A stretch of 64,000 nt of DNA from Clostridia bacterium (GTDB lineage Bacteria; Bacillota; Clostridia; Oscillospirales; Butyricicoccaceae). Below, piece after piece: positions 52,633-60,430 of the stretch. Positions within the stretch are counted from its first letter, which is position 1. Each line of letters opens with the position of its first letter. The notes beneath the pieces were generated by a model, which ran no database searches, was not told the origin of the DNA, and saw nothing but the letters and a program-made list of their open reading frames with translations. Position numbers and translations under genes: made by a program. The stretch spans positions 19,479 through 83,478 of the forward strand of contig JAFYPP010000005.1 in assembly GCA_017559995.1 (NCBI GenBank), given 5' to 3'.

Positions 52633-53307
52633 ATGAAAATTCTGGTGGTTGAAGATGAGGTCCTGCTGGCAGAGTCGCTGAAGGCGCTGCTGCAAAGCAA
52701 GGGCTTTGAGGTGGAGTGCGTCTATAACGGTGAGGACGGCGCCGCTTATGCGGAGACCGGCATCTACGACCTTTTGATTTTGGATGTGATGATGCCCAAA
52801 ATGAACGGTTACGAGGTGGCGCGCAAGGTCCGTGCCGACCGCTGCAATACTCCCATCCTGATGCTGACCGCCCGTTCCGGTCTGGAGGACGAGATCGAGG
52901 GGTTGAACGCCGGCGCCGATTATTACCTGACCAAGCCCTTTGACAGCCGAAAGCTGCTGGCCTGCATCAATGCCCTGCTGCGTCGGCAGGGGCCCCAGGT
53001 GAACCAGCTGGTGCTGGGGAATACTTCTCTGGACCTGTCCACCTGTACGCTGAACTGCGGCGGCAATCACGTCCGCCTTTCGGCAAAAGAGTTCGACGTG
53101 ATGCGGTTTCTCATGTCCTCTCACGGACAGATCCTGCCCAAAGAGCTGATTTTGTGCCGGGTGTGGGGCTTTGACTCCACCGCCGTGGAAAACCACGTGG
53201 AGGTCTACGTGGGTCTGCTGCGGAAAAAATTGGCCCACATCGGCTCCAATATCCGCATCGAGGCCAAACGCCGGCTGGGATATCTTGTGGAGGCGGTGGA
53301 CGAATGA
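52633..53307 (+). CDS. OmpR-family response regulator
   Basis: 224 aa. Receiver with VVEDEVLL, phospho-acceptor in LLILDVMMPKMNGYE, TKPFDSRKL; winged helix ending GLLRKKLAHIGSNIRIEAKR, seen by its RRLGYLVE. ATG 52633 follows GGGAGG. Divergent from the VTC-DUF4956-cotH operon, which it may control; the intergenic region is AT-rich with overlapping TATAAT-like hexamers at 52587-52602. Confidence 0.93.
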   Translation: MKILVVEDEVLLAESLKALLQSKGFEVECVYNGEDGAAYAETGIYDLLILDVMMPKMNGYEVARKVRADRCNTPILMLTARSGLEDEIEGLNAGADYYLTKPFDSRKLLACINALLRRQGPQVNQLVLGNTSLDLSTCTLNCGGNHVRLSAKEFDVMRFLMSSHGQILPKELILCRVWGFDSTAVENHVEVYVGLLRKKLAHIGSNIRIEAKRRLGYLVEAVDE

Positions 53308-54521
53308 TCCGAAAACTGCAGGTAAAGTTCGTTATCATCAATATGGCCATGATCACCGTTATGCTGTGCGTGATCTTCGGCCTGGTGTATAACTTCACAC
53401 GAAACAATCTGGAGGCCGAGAGCATCCGCATGATGCAGACCATCGCCGCCGAGCCCTTCCGTCTGGGTCGGCCCAATGACCCGTCCTCCGATCTGCGGTT
53501 GCCCTATTTTACCCTTCAGCTGGGGCTGCGGGGAGAGATCATCTCCACCGGCGGCGGCTACTACGATCTGTCGGACAAGGCGTTTTTGCGGGATCTCATC
53601 GAGGAGTCGGTGGGCAGCGCCCGGGAGACCGGCGTGGTGGAGGGGCACAACCTGCGGTTCTGCCGTGTGTCCACCCCCAGGGGAACGGTGCTGGTGTTTG
53701 CCGATATGTCCAGCGAAACCACTACGCTGAAGAATCTGATCAAAACCTCCGCCATGATCGGCGTGTTCAGCTTTTTGGTGTTTCTGGCCATCAGCGTCTT
53801 TCTGGCCCGATGGGCGGTCAAGCCTGTGGCCGAAGCGTGGCTGCGGCAGAAGCAGTTCGTGGCAGACGCCTCCCACGAGTTGAAAACGCCGCTGACGGTG
53901 ATCATGACCAACGCCGAACTGCTGCAGGGCGACGAGTATTCGCCCGTTGAGCGGAAAAACTTTTCCCGGGGCATTTTGACCATGAGCCAGCAGATGAAAC
54001 TGCTGGTGGAGCATATGCTGGAGCTTGCCCGGTCGGACGCCGAGCAGGCACGGCCGTCGGTGCTGCCGGTGGATCTCAGCCGGCTGGTGATGGATTCGGT
54101 CCTTTCCTTCGAAGGGGTTTTCGTGGAAAACGGCCTGACGCTGGAAAGCGCCGTGGAGCCGGGTGTCACCGTGCAGGGAAATGGGCAGGCACTGCTGCAG
54201 GTGGTGGATATCCTGCTGGACAACGCGCGGAAGTATTCCGCCCCCGGCGGAGAGACCACCGTGTGCCTGCGGACCGTCGGGTCGGGCAAGTGCCGGCTGG
54301 CGGTGTCCAACCCCGGCGCGGAGATCCCACGGGCGGAGCTGAAGAAGATCTTCCAGCGGTTCTACCGCATGGACAAAGCCCGCAGCCGGGATGGCAGTTT
54401 CGGTCTGGGCCTTTCCATCGCGGAAGGCATCGTCACCCAGCACAAAGGCCGGATCTGGGCGGAGAGCCGGGAGGGCAGAAACACCTTCACGGTGGAACTC
54501 AAGGCGCAGATCCGTTCGTAA
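53304..54521 (+). CDS. sensor histidine kinase
   Basis: 405 aa. Two membrane helices (about 10-30 and 150-172) bracket an extracytoplasmic sensor of some 120 residues. HisKA has the phospho-histidine in DASHELKTPLTV; the ATPase domain has LLDNARKYS, RFYRMDKARSRDGSFGLGLSI (motifs RFYRMDKA and GLGLS). Its ATG overlaps the regulator stop (ATGA). Signal unknown; position suggests sensing of envelope or phosphate state. Confidence 0.93.
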   Translation: MIRKLQVKFVIINMAMITVMLCVIFGLVYNFTRNNLEAESIRMMQTIAAEPFRLGRPNDPSSDLRLPYFTLQLGLRGEIISTGGGYYDLSDKAFLRDLIEESVGSARETGVVEGHNLRFCRVSTPRGTVLVFADMSSETTTLKNLIKTSAMIGVFSFLVFLAISVFLARWAVKPVAEAWLRQKQFVADASHELKTPLTVIMTNAELLQGDEYSPVERKNFSRGILTMSQQMKLLVEHMLELARSDAEQARPSVLPVDLSRLVMDSVLSFEGVFVENGLTLESAVEPGVTVQGNGQALLQVVDILLDNARKYSAPGGETTVCLRTVGSGKCRLAVSNPGAEIPRAELKKIFQRFYRMDKARSRDGSFGLGLSIAEGIVTQHKGRIWAESREGRNTFTVELKAQIRS

Positions 54522-54539
54522 TGACAAGGCAAAAAAGAA

Positions 54540-54566
54540 AACCGGGGAAGTTTCCCCGGTTTTTCT
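54540..54566. terminator. convergent terminator (kinase / clc)
   Basis: AAACCGGGGAA pairs with TTCCCCGGTTT, then T run. Confidence 0.85.
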
Positions 54567-54581
54567 GCATTTTTGTGGAAA

Positions 54582-55862
54582 TCAGTGGGTGCGGGCCCGG
54601 TCACGCAGCATATTTTCCAGCAACTCGTCGTAGACCGGCTTGCAGCCCAGCATATTGGCGGTCAGGGAGGCAACCACGGAAACCAGCACAAGGCCGGTAA
54701 ACTGCGTCAGTGAGCCGGACATCTCGGCCACGAGAATGATGCCCGTGATGGGTGCGCGGACGATGCCGGAGAACATACCGGTCATGCCCAGCAGCAGAAA
54801 GTTGATCATGCAGCTTTCGGGCAGACCCAGCAGGGCGCAGGCACCGCTGCCGATGATGCCGCCGGACAGCGCGCCCAGTACCAGCAGCGGGAAAAAGATG
54901 CCGCCGGGGGCGCCGGAGCAGAAGCAGATCATGGTGAACGCAAACTTCGCCGCCAGCAGGAGCAGCATCATGCCCACGGTCATACCCACGCCGGACAGGT
55001 GGGTGATGATGTGATGGCCGCCGCCCAGAACCTCGGGCAGCACAAGGCCAAACACGCCGGCAAACAGGAAGGGGATGGCGATGCGGCAGGTATCACGCAG
55101 GGGCAGTTTTTTGTAAAGCCGCTGGGTGGACATCAAAGTCTTATTGAACAGAACGCCAAGACAGCCGCAGCAGAGGCCCACGATGGGATACACATAGAAC
55201 AGGGAAAGGGGCAGCGGATCCACCTGGGGCAGGTTGAGAGCCGGGGTGGTGCCGAAAAACAGCTTGGAGACGATGTCGGCAAAAATGGAAGCGGCCGCCG
55301 TGGCGAAAACCACCTTGGGGGTGATTTTTTTATAGGTCTCCTCCAGGGCAAAAGCCACGCCTGCCAGAGGGGCGTTGAAGGCGGCGGCCAGACCGGCGCA
55401 GGCGCCGCAAAGCAGCAGAAGCTTGCTGTCCTCCTCCTCGCCTTCGGGCAGGCGGCTGCTGACCAGCTGTCCGGTCATGGCGCCCAACTGGATGGAGGGG
55501 CCTTCACGGCCCAGGGACAGGCCGCAGACGATGCTCAAAGCGCCGCCCACGAACTTCTTTACCAGAACGGCAAGGGGCTTGGGAGAGAAATGGCCATGGA
55601 ACTGGCCTTCCAGCTGGGGGATACCGCTGCCCTTGATGAAAGGCTCGCTTTCGGTGATCCTGCCTACCACGAGGCCCATCAAAAACAGGAACAGAAACAG
55701 CAGAACGATGCGCAGCGGCGAGTCGGCGAAACCGAAAATGCCGTGGCACAGGGCCTCGGCCCGGCCCAGCACCGCGCGGTAAGCCACCGCGGAAAGGGCG
55801 GCGAACGCGCCCACCAAAAGACTTTTGCCGATCAGGGAAATATGTTTGCGTTCCCAGGTCAT
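54582..55862 (-). CDS. ClC-family chloride transporter
   Basis: 426 aa. The three anion-path motifs are present: GSGIPQ, GREGPSIQLG and GGIFFPLL. The gating glutamate of GREGP is retained, as in both exchangers and gated channels; the second acidic residue of exchangers may be the Glu pair in ALEETYKK. No CBS domains. ATG 55862 follows GGAGG; a 17-residue upstream extension is rejected. Probably handles chloride or fluoride-like anions and acid stress. Confidence 0.93.
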   Translation of the reverse strand: MTWERKHISLIGKSLLVGAFAALSAVAYRAVLGRAEALCHGIFGFADSPLRIVLLFLFLFLMGLVVGRITESEPFIKGSGIPQLEGQFHGHFSPKPLAVLVKKFVGGALSIVCGLSLGREGPSIQLGAMTGQLVSSRLPEGEEEDSKLLLLCGACAGLAAAFNAPLAGVAFALEETYKKITPKVVFATAAASIFADIVSKLFFGTTPALNLPQVDPLPLSLFYVYPIVGLCCGCLGVLFNKTLMSTQRLYKKLPLRDTCRIAIPFLFAGVFGLVLPEVLGGGHHIITHLSGVGMTVGMMLLLLAAKFAFTMICFCSGAPGGIFFPLLVLGALSGGIIGSGACALLGLPESCMINFLLLGMTGMFSGIVRAPITGIILVAEMSGSLTQFTGLVLVSVVASLTANMLGCKPVYDELLENMLRDRARTH

Positions 55863-55980
55863 GCAGGATACCTCCACAATGATGATTTGCGTGAAAAACC
55901 ACGCATAAAACACTCCATTTTACAAGTTACCATAACCCCGCCAAAAGCGCAATAGGATTGGGCGGTATTGCAAGATTAAA

Positions 55981-56009
55981 TTGAAAAGCCGCGCGCCGTG
56001 TGCTACAAT
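55981..56009 (+). promoter_or_regulatory. promoter of the C26 hydrolase gene
   Basis: TTGAAA (55981-55986), 17-base spacer, TACAAT (56004-56009). Confidence 0.7.
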
Positions 56010-56057
56010 AAGCCCACGGGAAACCGGAAAATCTGAAACGTTTGGGAAGTAGATAGT

Positions 56058-56777
56058 ATGAAAAAGATCATCGGTGTCGTTCCCTCCGCCAGTCTGGGCG
56101 ATATGACAAAGAGCAACATGAGCGATCTCTACAAGATCCTCAACAATTATACCAAGCGCGTGACCGAGGCCGGCTGTGTCCCCATCGGCATGGCGCCGGT
56201 GGATTACTGGCTGAGCGAAGAGGCTATGGAGGTCTGCGACGGCTTTTTGGTGCAGGGCGGCGCGGAGTTTTATCCTTACCATTTCCAGATCGTGCACCAC
56301 GCCATCACCCACGGCAAGCGCTATCTGGGCATCTGCTTGGGTTCCCAGCTGATCTATACCTATCTTGCCCTCCGCAAAATGGTGGAGGAGCAGGGCTATG
56401 AAGGTGACGATATCGTCAAGGCCATCTGTGACCTGCGGGAGGAAAAAGGCCCGGACTTCTCGGTGCTGCAGGCCGTGGAGGGCCACCGTTCGGAGGCCAT
56501 GACCCGTGGCGGTGAGGATGCCGCCAAGCACGACGTCAACGTGGTCCCCGGGACCCTGCTGCACCGTGTGGCGGGAACCGATACCCTGCGGATGGCATCC
56601 TTCCATTATCTGCAGGTGCCCCCCGATCAGGATCTGGTGACCATCAACAGCTGGTCCGCCAAGGGCGACGGCGTGGTGGAAGGCGTGGAATACGGCGACA
56701 GGATCCTGGGCATCCAGGCCCACCCCGAGGTGGACGATCTGCTGCCGCAGGTGTTTGCTTTCCTGGCCGAAGATTGA
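56058..56777 (+). CDS. gamma-glutamyl-gamma-aminobutyrate hydrolase-family (C26) protein
   Basis: 239 aa, class I glutamine-amidotransferase fold. The nucleophile is the Cys of YLGICLGSQLI; the His-Glu pair is in GIQAHPEVDD. PuuD-like members hydrolyse gamma-glutamyl amides. A polyamine-breakdown role is only a family guess, as no puu genes are near. The ribosome site (TTGGGAAG) is moderate. Single gene with its own promoter and terminator. Confidence 0.88.
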   Translation: MKKIIGVVPSASLGDMTKSNMSDLYKILNNYTKRVTEAGCVPIGMAPVDYWLSEEAMEVCDGFLVQGGAEFYPYHFQIVHHAITHGKRYLGICLGSQLIYTYLALRKMVEEQGYEGDDIVKAICDLREEKGPDFSVLQAVEGHRSEAMTRGGEDAAKHDVNVVPGTLLHRVAGTDTLRMASFHYLQVPPDQDLVTINSWSAKGDGVVEGVEYGDRILGIQAHPEVDDLLPQVFAFLAED

Positions 56778-56787
56778 TAAAACAAAA

Positions 56788-56820
56788 GAAAAGACGCCAC
56801 AACTGTGGCGTCTTTTTTGT
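56788..56820. terminator. convergent terminator (C26 / hypB)
   Basis: AAAAGACGCCACA pairs with TGTGGCGTCTTTT around a two-base turn, followed by T residues. Confidence 0.85.
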
Positions 56821-56826
56821 TTTGTG

Positions 56827-57495
56827 TCAGCGGTTCCAGGCTTCTGCCTGATCCAGGATCCATCGGGCCACCTGAGGGATGCCCTCGCCGGTCTTGGCGG
56901 ACACGAAGAGGATCTCGATGTCCGGATTGCGCATTTTGGCGTACGCTACCACCTTGTCCCTGTCAAAGTCGAAGTAGTCCAGCACGTCGGTCTTGTTGAC
57001 GATCAAAAGCTGGCAGGTTTCGTACATCAGGGGGTATTTCAGCGGCTTGTCGTGGCCTTCGGGCACCGAAAGGATGGTCACGTTTTTCGCCGCGCCGGTG
57101 TCAAACTCGGCAGGGCAGACCAGATTGCCCACGTTTTCCAGGATCACCAGATCGTAGTTCGCGCTGCCCAGCTCCCGCAGACCCTGTCGGGTCATGTCGG
57201 CGTCCAGGTGGCACATACCGCCGGTATGGATCTGGATGGCGTCCACGCCGACCTGCCGCATGGCGCGGGCGTCCACGTCGGAGTCAATGTCGGCCTCCAT
57301 GACGCCAAGACGGAGTTTTCCCTCCAGTTCGGCGGCCAGCCTGCGCAGCAGGGTGGTCTTGCCCGCGCCGGGGGAGGACATGAGGTTCAGCAGAAAGGTC
57401 TTTTCTTCCTTCAGCTGCTGACGCAGACGGTTGGCGTCGGCGTCGTTGTCGGCGAAAACGCTCTGTTTGACTTCAATGACACGAATATCGTCCAT
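56827..57495 (-). CDS. hypB: nickel-insertion GTPase HypB
   Basis: 222 aa. G1 motif SSPGAGKTT, GGMCHLD metal-binding Cys-His at the dimer interface, LVINKTDVLDY as G4. The N-terminal CxxCGC and poly-His stretches of some HypB proteins are absent. It supplies nickel to [NiFe]-hydrogenase or another nickel enzyme in a GTP-dependent step. Its start is four bases past the stop of the iron-sulfur protein gene. Last gene of the operon that also encodes a shortened HypA. Confidence 0.95.
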   Translation of the reverse strand: MDDIRVIEVKQSVFADNDADANRLRQQLKEEKTFLLNLMSSPGAGKTTLLRRLAAELEGKLRLGVMEADIDSDVDARAMRQVGVDAIQIHTGGMCHLDADMTRQGLRELGSANYDLVILENVGNLVCPAEFDTGAAKNVTILSVPEGHDKPLKYPLMYETCQLLIVNKTDVLDYFDFDRDKVVAYAKMRNPDIEILFVSAKTGEGIPQVARWILDQAEAWNR

Positions 57496-57499
57496 AGGA

Positions 57500-58534
57500 T
57501 CACGACTCCTGCTGATCGTTCCAGACCTTCAGGTCCAGGCTGTAGTCTTTCAGGAAATATTCCCGCAGATCCTTGCGCATGGGCATGGTCTGCTTGATCT
57601 TGATGGCGTCAAAGCCGCAGCGGGCCTTGCAGATGCCGCAGCCCACACAGGCTTCCTGATTGATCTGTACCTTGCCGTCCTCGCCAAAGGAGATGGCCTC
57701 CACCGGGCAGCCGTTGTGGCCCTCGGCGCATTTGCCGCAGCCCACGCACTTGGTGCGGTCGGGTACCGCCGTCCAGCCGGCGGGGTGGAAGCGGTGCCGC
57801 TCGGCGGCGGTGGCGTTGCGGGCCAGCCGCATGGCGATGCAGCAGCAGGGGCAGCAGAAGCAAATCTCCAGAAAGTGGTCCATCAGGTCGTTGCGCACGC
57901 CCCACAGCATCTGCTCCACTTCGATCCAGACGGCCTGGCCCATGAGGCCGGCCTCGGCGGCCTCGTCCACCCGGGCGCAGGCCTCTTCATAGGTGAACTG
58001 CCGGCCCAGACCGTGCTTGACGACGCCTTTGGCGGCCTCGCCCAGGAACAGACAGCCCAGATCGTGGGGATAATCGCCGCAATCGTTGGCCTGACGGCAC
58101 AGACAGCCGTCCATGCCGGCGATATAGGTCACGTTTTTCAGGGATTCCTTGATGAGTTCCAGGGGGATCACGGTCTTTTCCCCGTGGTCGGAAATGTCCA
58201 CGTTCAGGGGCATGACCACCGTGCCGGTGGGCCGCTCCATATCGGGATAAAGCTTGATGCCGGTCTTGTAGACACGGGCCTTCCAGCCGCCCTGCTTCAT
58301 CCAGACCGAGAAACGGACGAACATTTTATAGAGCTTGAGCGCCAGGGGCCAGCGGTCGCGGCTCATGTAGATGACGTTCTCCAGCAGCCAGTTATAGATG
58401 CCAAGGCCGTTGGGTTTGTTCCGATAGGGCGGGAAGCCCACCTCCTTGCGGTCCAGACGTTCCCGGTCCAGATAGAGGACGTTGCCCTGCTCGTCGATGT
58501 TGTTGCACTGTTTTTTCGGTTCCTGCATGGTCAT
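57500..58534 (-). CDS. iron-sulfur protein with two 4Fe-4S motifs in hypAB operon
   Basis: 344 aa. Residues about 250-325 carry two ferredoxin motifs, CVGCGKCAEGHNGCP and CVGCGICKARCGFD. Two further cysteine groups lie earlier: GCLCRQANDCGDYPHDLGC (about 145-163) and CFCCPCCC (about 222-229), unusual and probably metal-binding. The N-terminal 100 residues are basic and aromatic with no membrane helix. ATG 58528 has better spacing to AGGA than ATG 58534; either is possible. Family name unknown to me; proteins of this build occur in anaerobes as redox partners. Sits between hypA and hypB. Confidence 0.85.
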   Translation of the reverse strand: MTMQEPKKQCNNIDEQGNVLYLDRERLDRKEVGFPPYRNKPNGLGIYNWLLENVIYMSRDRWPLALKLYKMFVRFSVWMKQGGWKARVYKTGIKLYPDMERPTGTVVMPLNVDISDHGEKTVIPLELIKESLKNVTYIAGMDGCLCRQANDCGDYPHDLGCLFLGEAAKGVVKHGLGRQFTYEEACARVDEAAEAGLMGQAVWIEVEQMLWGVRNDLMDHFLEICFCCPCCCIAMRLARNATAAERHRFHPAGWTAVPDRTKCVGCGKCAEGHNGCPVEAISFGEDGKVQINQEACVGCGICKARCGFDAIKIKQTMPMRKDLREYFLKDYSLDLKVWNDQQES

Positions 58535-58538
58535 GTTC

Positions 58539-58787
58539 CTACTTTCCGTATCCGATCTCTTTGATCACGAGGCCTCTGCCCGGCACCGCGGAGAGCCGCA
58601 GTTCCGCACCCTGCAGGGCAGGACACTGATCTGCCGCCACGGGGAAGAGCCGGGTCAGATATTGCGGCACGAAGCCGGAGGCTTCGCCCACCTCCAGTTC
58701 GATATACGACACACGGGCGATATGATGTTGTTCGGTAAGGCGGGACACCGTTTTGACGATGTGCCGCAGTACACCCAGTTCGTGCAT
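58539..58787 (-). CDS. hypA: HypA-like nickel chaperone lacking the zinc ribbon
   Basis: 82 aa, against about 113-116 for HypA. The nickel-binding start MHELGVLRHIVKTV and the body (IARVSYIELEVGEASGFVPQYL) are well kept, and the final strand LVIKEIGYG matches the family end. Between VPGRG and LVIKEI the roughly 30-residue loop with two CxxC pairs is missing, so no zinc can bind there. It is not a frameshift; both flanks stay in frame. GGAG precedes ATG 58787. The longer upstream frame overlaps the DUF1836 gene and is rejected. Confidence 0.85.
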   Translation of the reverse strand: MHELGVLRHIVKTVSRLTEQHHIARVSYIELEVGEASGFVPQYLTRLFPVAADQCPALQGAELRLSAVPGRGLVIKEIGYGK

Positions 58788-58836
58788 AGTCTGCTCCAAA
58801 GGATCGGGATGGTTTAAAATGGAAGGTCTGCCCAGA

Positions 58837-59373
58837 TCAGGCGTCGGGGCCCTGCTGCCCGTCAAACTTCGCCGCGGTGACCAGACAGGTGTTGAGGTAC
58901 ACGATATGGGACACCGCGATGATGGCGCTGCGCAGCATCTCTTTTTCCAGAGAGTCGGTGACACCCACCGAATCAAAGGTGTCCTTCAGGCCAAAACGGT
59001 GGAACAGGATGTTCTCCAGTTCCTCGCAGAAGTAGTCGTAGGCGGTCTGGTCGGTGTATACGGTTTTCTGCCGGCAGAACAGCTGGTTGACGTGCTCCAG
59101 CGGGGTCACCTGCTTCAAAATGGCGATGGCCATAAGGTGGGCGATCTGGTTGGCGGAATACTGCTTGTGAACGGGATTGGAAACAAGCCCCTGCTTGACA
59201 TAGTTCCGGATCATGGATCCGGTGAAGGTGCCGAAGCCCAGAGGCGCGATGGTCTGGTTGATGTATTTTGTGGCCTGCTCCAGATAGAGACCCACGTCGG
59301 GGATCTCGCGATAGCGCGGCAGACGGAAACCGCGGATGGAGTCGGCAATGGCGTCTTTAATCGTCGTATTCAT
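58837..59373 (-). CDS. DUF1836 helix-turn-helix protein
   Basis: 178 aa. DUF1836 pattern: FRLPRYREIPDVGLYLEQ, TGSMIRNYVKQGLVSNPVHKQYSANQIAHL (motif IRNYVKQGLV), then a helical C-terminus. The N-terminal part looks like a MerR-type DNA-binding fold. First gene of the operon leading into hypA, 49 bases ahead. No Shine-Dalgarno precedes ATG 59373, and the -10 element ends only seven bases before it, pointing to a leaderless mRNA. Possible regulator of the operon. Confidence 0.88.
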   Translation of the reverse strand: MNTTIKDAIADSIRGFRLPRYREIPDVGLYLEQATKYINQTIAPLGFGTFTGSMIRNYVKQGLVSNPVHKQYSANQIAHLMAIAILKQVTPLEHVNQLFCRQKTVYTDQTAYDYFCEELENILFHRFGLKDTFDSVGVTDSLEKEMLRSAIIAVSHIVYLNTCLVTAAKFDGQQGPDA

Positions 59374-59380
59374 AGGAAAT

Positions 59381-59409
59381 ACTATAGCACAACCCGGCTG
59401 TATCGTCAA
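59381..59409 (-). promoter_or_regulatory. promoter of the DUF1836-hypA-hypB operon
   Basis: Minus strand TTGACG (59409-59404), 17-base spacer, TATAGT (59386-59381). The start codon begins at 59373, about where transcription should start. Confidence 0.8.
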
Positions 59410-59440
59410 CGACATTAAATCACAGGCTTTTGAAAAACCT

Positions 59441-59469
59441 TTGACAGATTTATTGTTATGTGCTAAAAT
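59441..59469 (+). promoter_or_regulatory. promoter of the degV pair
   Basis: TTGACA (59441-59446), 17-base spacer, TAAAAT (59464-59469). Confidence 0.8.
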
Positions 59470-59520
59470 GATTGCAAAATTTGAAGTATTCATCGAAAAA
59501 AGAGAAGGAGACCGACTCTT

Positions 59521-60390
59521 ATGGAAAACCGTATCATTCTGGTGGCCGAAACCGGCTCCGATGTGCCCCGTCAGCTTGCCCGGGAGCTGGGCATTGTTTT
59601 GATCCCCATGCACGTGTCCATGGGCGAACAGACGCTGGACGACGGCGCCTTCCCGCCGGAGGACGTTTGCGCCTATTACGACCGGACCGGCAAGATCCCC
59701 ACCACCAGCGGCAGCACCGTTTACGACTTTGAGTCGGTGTACGAGGACATCTTCGCAAAGGATCCCGACGCGCGGATCCTGCATCTGGCCTACTCCGCCG
59801 TGACCACCTGCTCCTATCACAGCTCCGAGCTGGCCATCGAGGGCAAGCCCTATCAGGATCGGGTGCGGCTGGTGGACACCAAGCACGTTTCCATGGGTCA
59901 GGGTGCCGTGGTCATGGCTACGGCCGCATGGCTCAACGAGCATCCGGAGGCAACGCTGGAGGAAGCGGCCGCCCAGGCCGAGCGCATCGGCAGGGAGACC
60001 CAGATGTGCTTTATCCCCAAGAACCTGAATTACCTCCGTGCCGGCGGCCGGTGCAGCAACGCCACCGCGCTGGTGGGCAATCTGCTGCAGCTGCATCCCT
60101 GTATCGAGATCATCGACGGAAAGCTCATCGCCTGCAAAAAGTACCGGGGCAACATGGCCAAGCTTGCCCGTGTCCTGCTGGGCGATTTCGTGGAGAAGTA
60201 CGACCTGAAAAAGGATCATATCTTCTTTATCCGCGCTCCCTATATGGAAGAGGCCATCTGCGATGCCCTGAACGAGGCGGCAAAGGATATGGGTTTTGAG
60301 AAGATCGCCTGGTTCCCCACCGGCTGCGTGATCACCTGTCACGGCGGCCCCGGCGCTTTTGGTATCGTGGGCACTTCCAACAACGGCTAA
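59521..60390 (+). CDS. DegV-family fatty-acid-binding protein, copy 1
   Basis: 289 aa. Opens ILVAETGSDVPRQLARELGI and has IPTTSGSTVYDF; the C-terminal domain ends with TGCVITCHGGPGAFGIVGT. DegV proteins (FakB type) present fatty acids to a kinase for phospholipid synthesis. AGAAGGAGA precedes ATG. A second degV gene follows 40 bases later and plsY after that, so a lipid-synthesis context is plain. Confidence 0.93.
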   Translation: MENRIILVAETGSDVPRQLARELGIVLIPMHVSMGEQTLDDGAFPPEDVCAYYDRTGKIPTTSGSTVYDFESVYEDIFAKDPDARILHLAYSAVTTCSYHSSELAIEGKPYQDRVRLVDTKHVSMGQGAVVMATAAWLNEHPEATLEEAAAQAERIGRETQMCFIPKNLNYLRAGGRCSNATALVGNLLQLHPCIEIIDGKLIACKKYRGNMAKLARVLLGDFVEKYDLKKDHIFFIRAPYMEEAICDALNEAAKDMGFEKIAWFPTGCVITCHGGPGAFGIVGTSNNG

Positions 60391-60430
60391 AATTGTTTCC
60401 TTCCCCTGTAGAGAAAGAAAAGGTGCGCAA

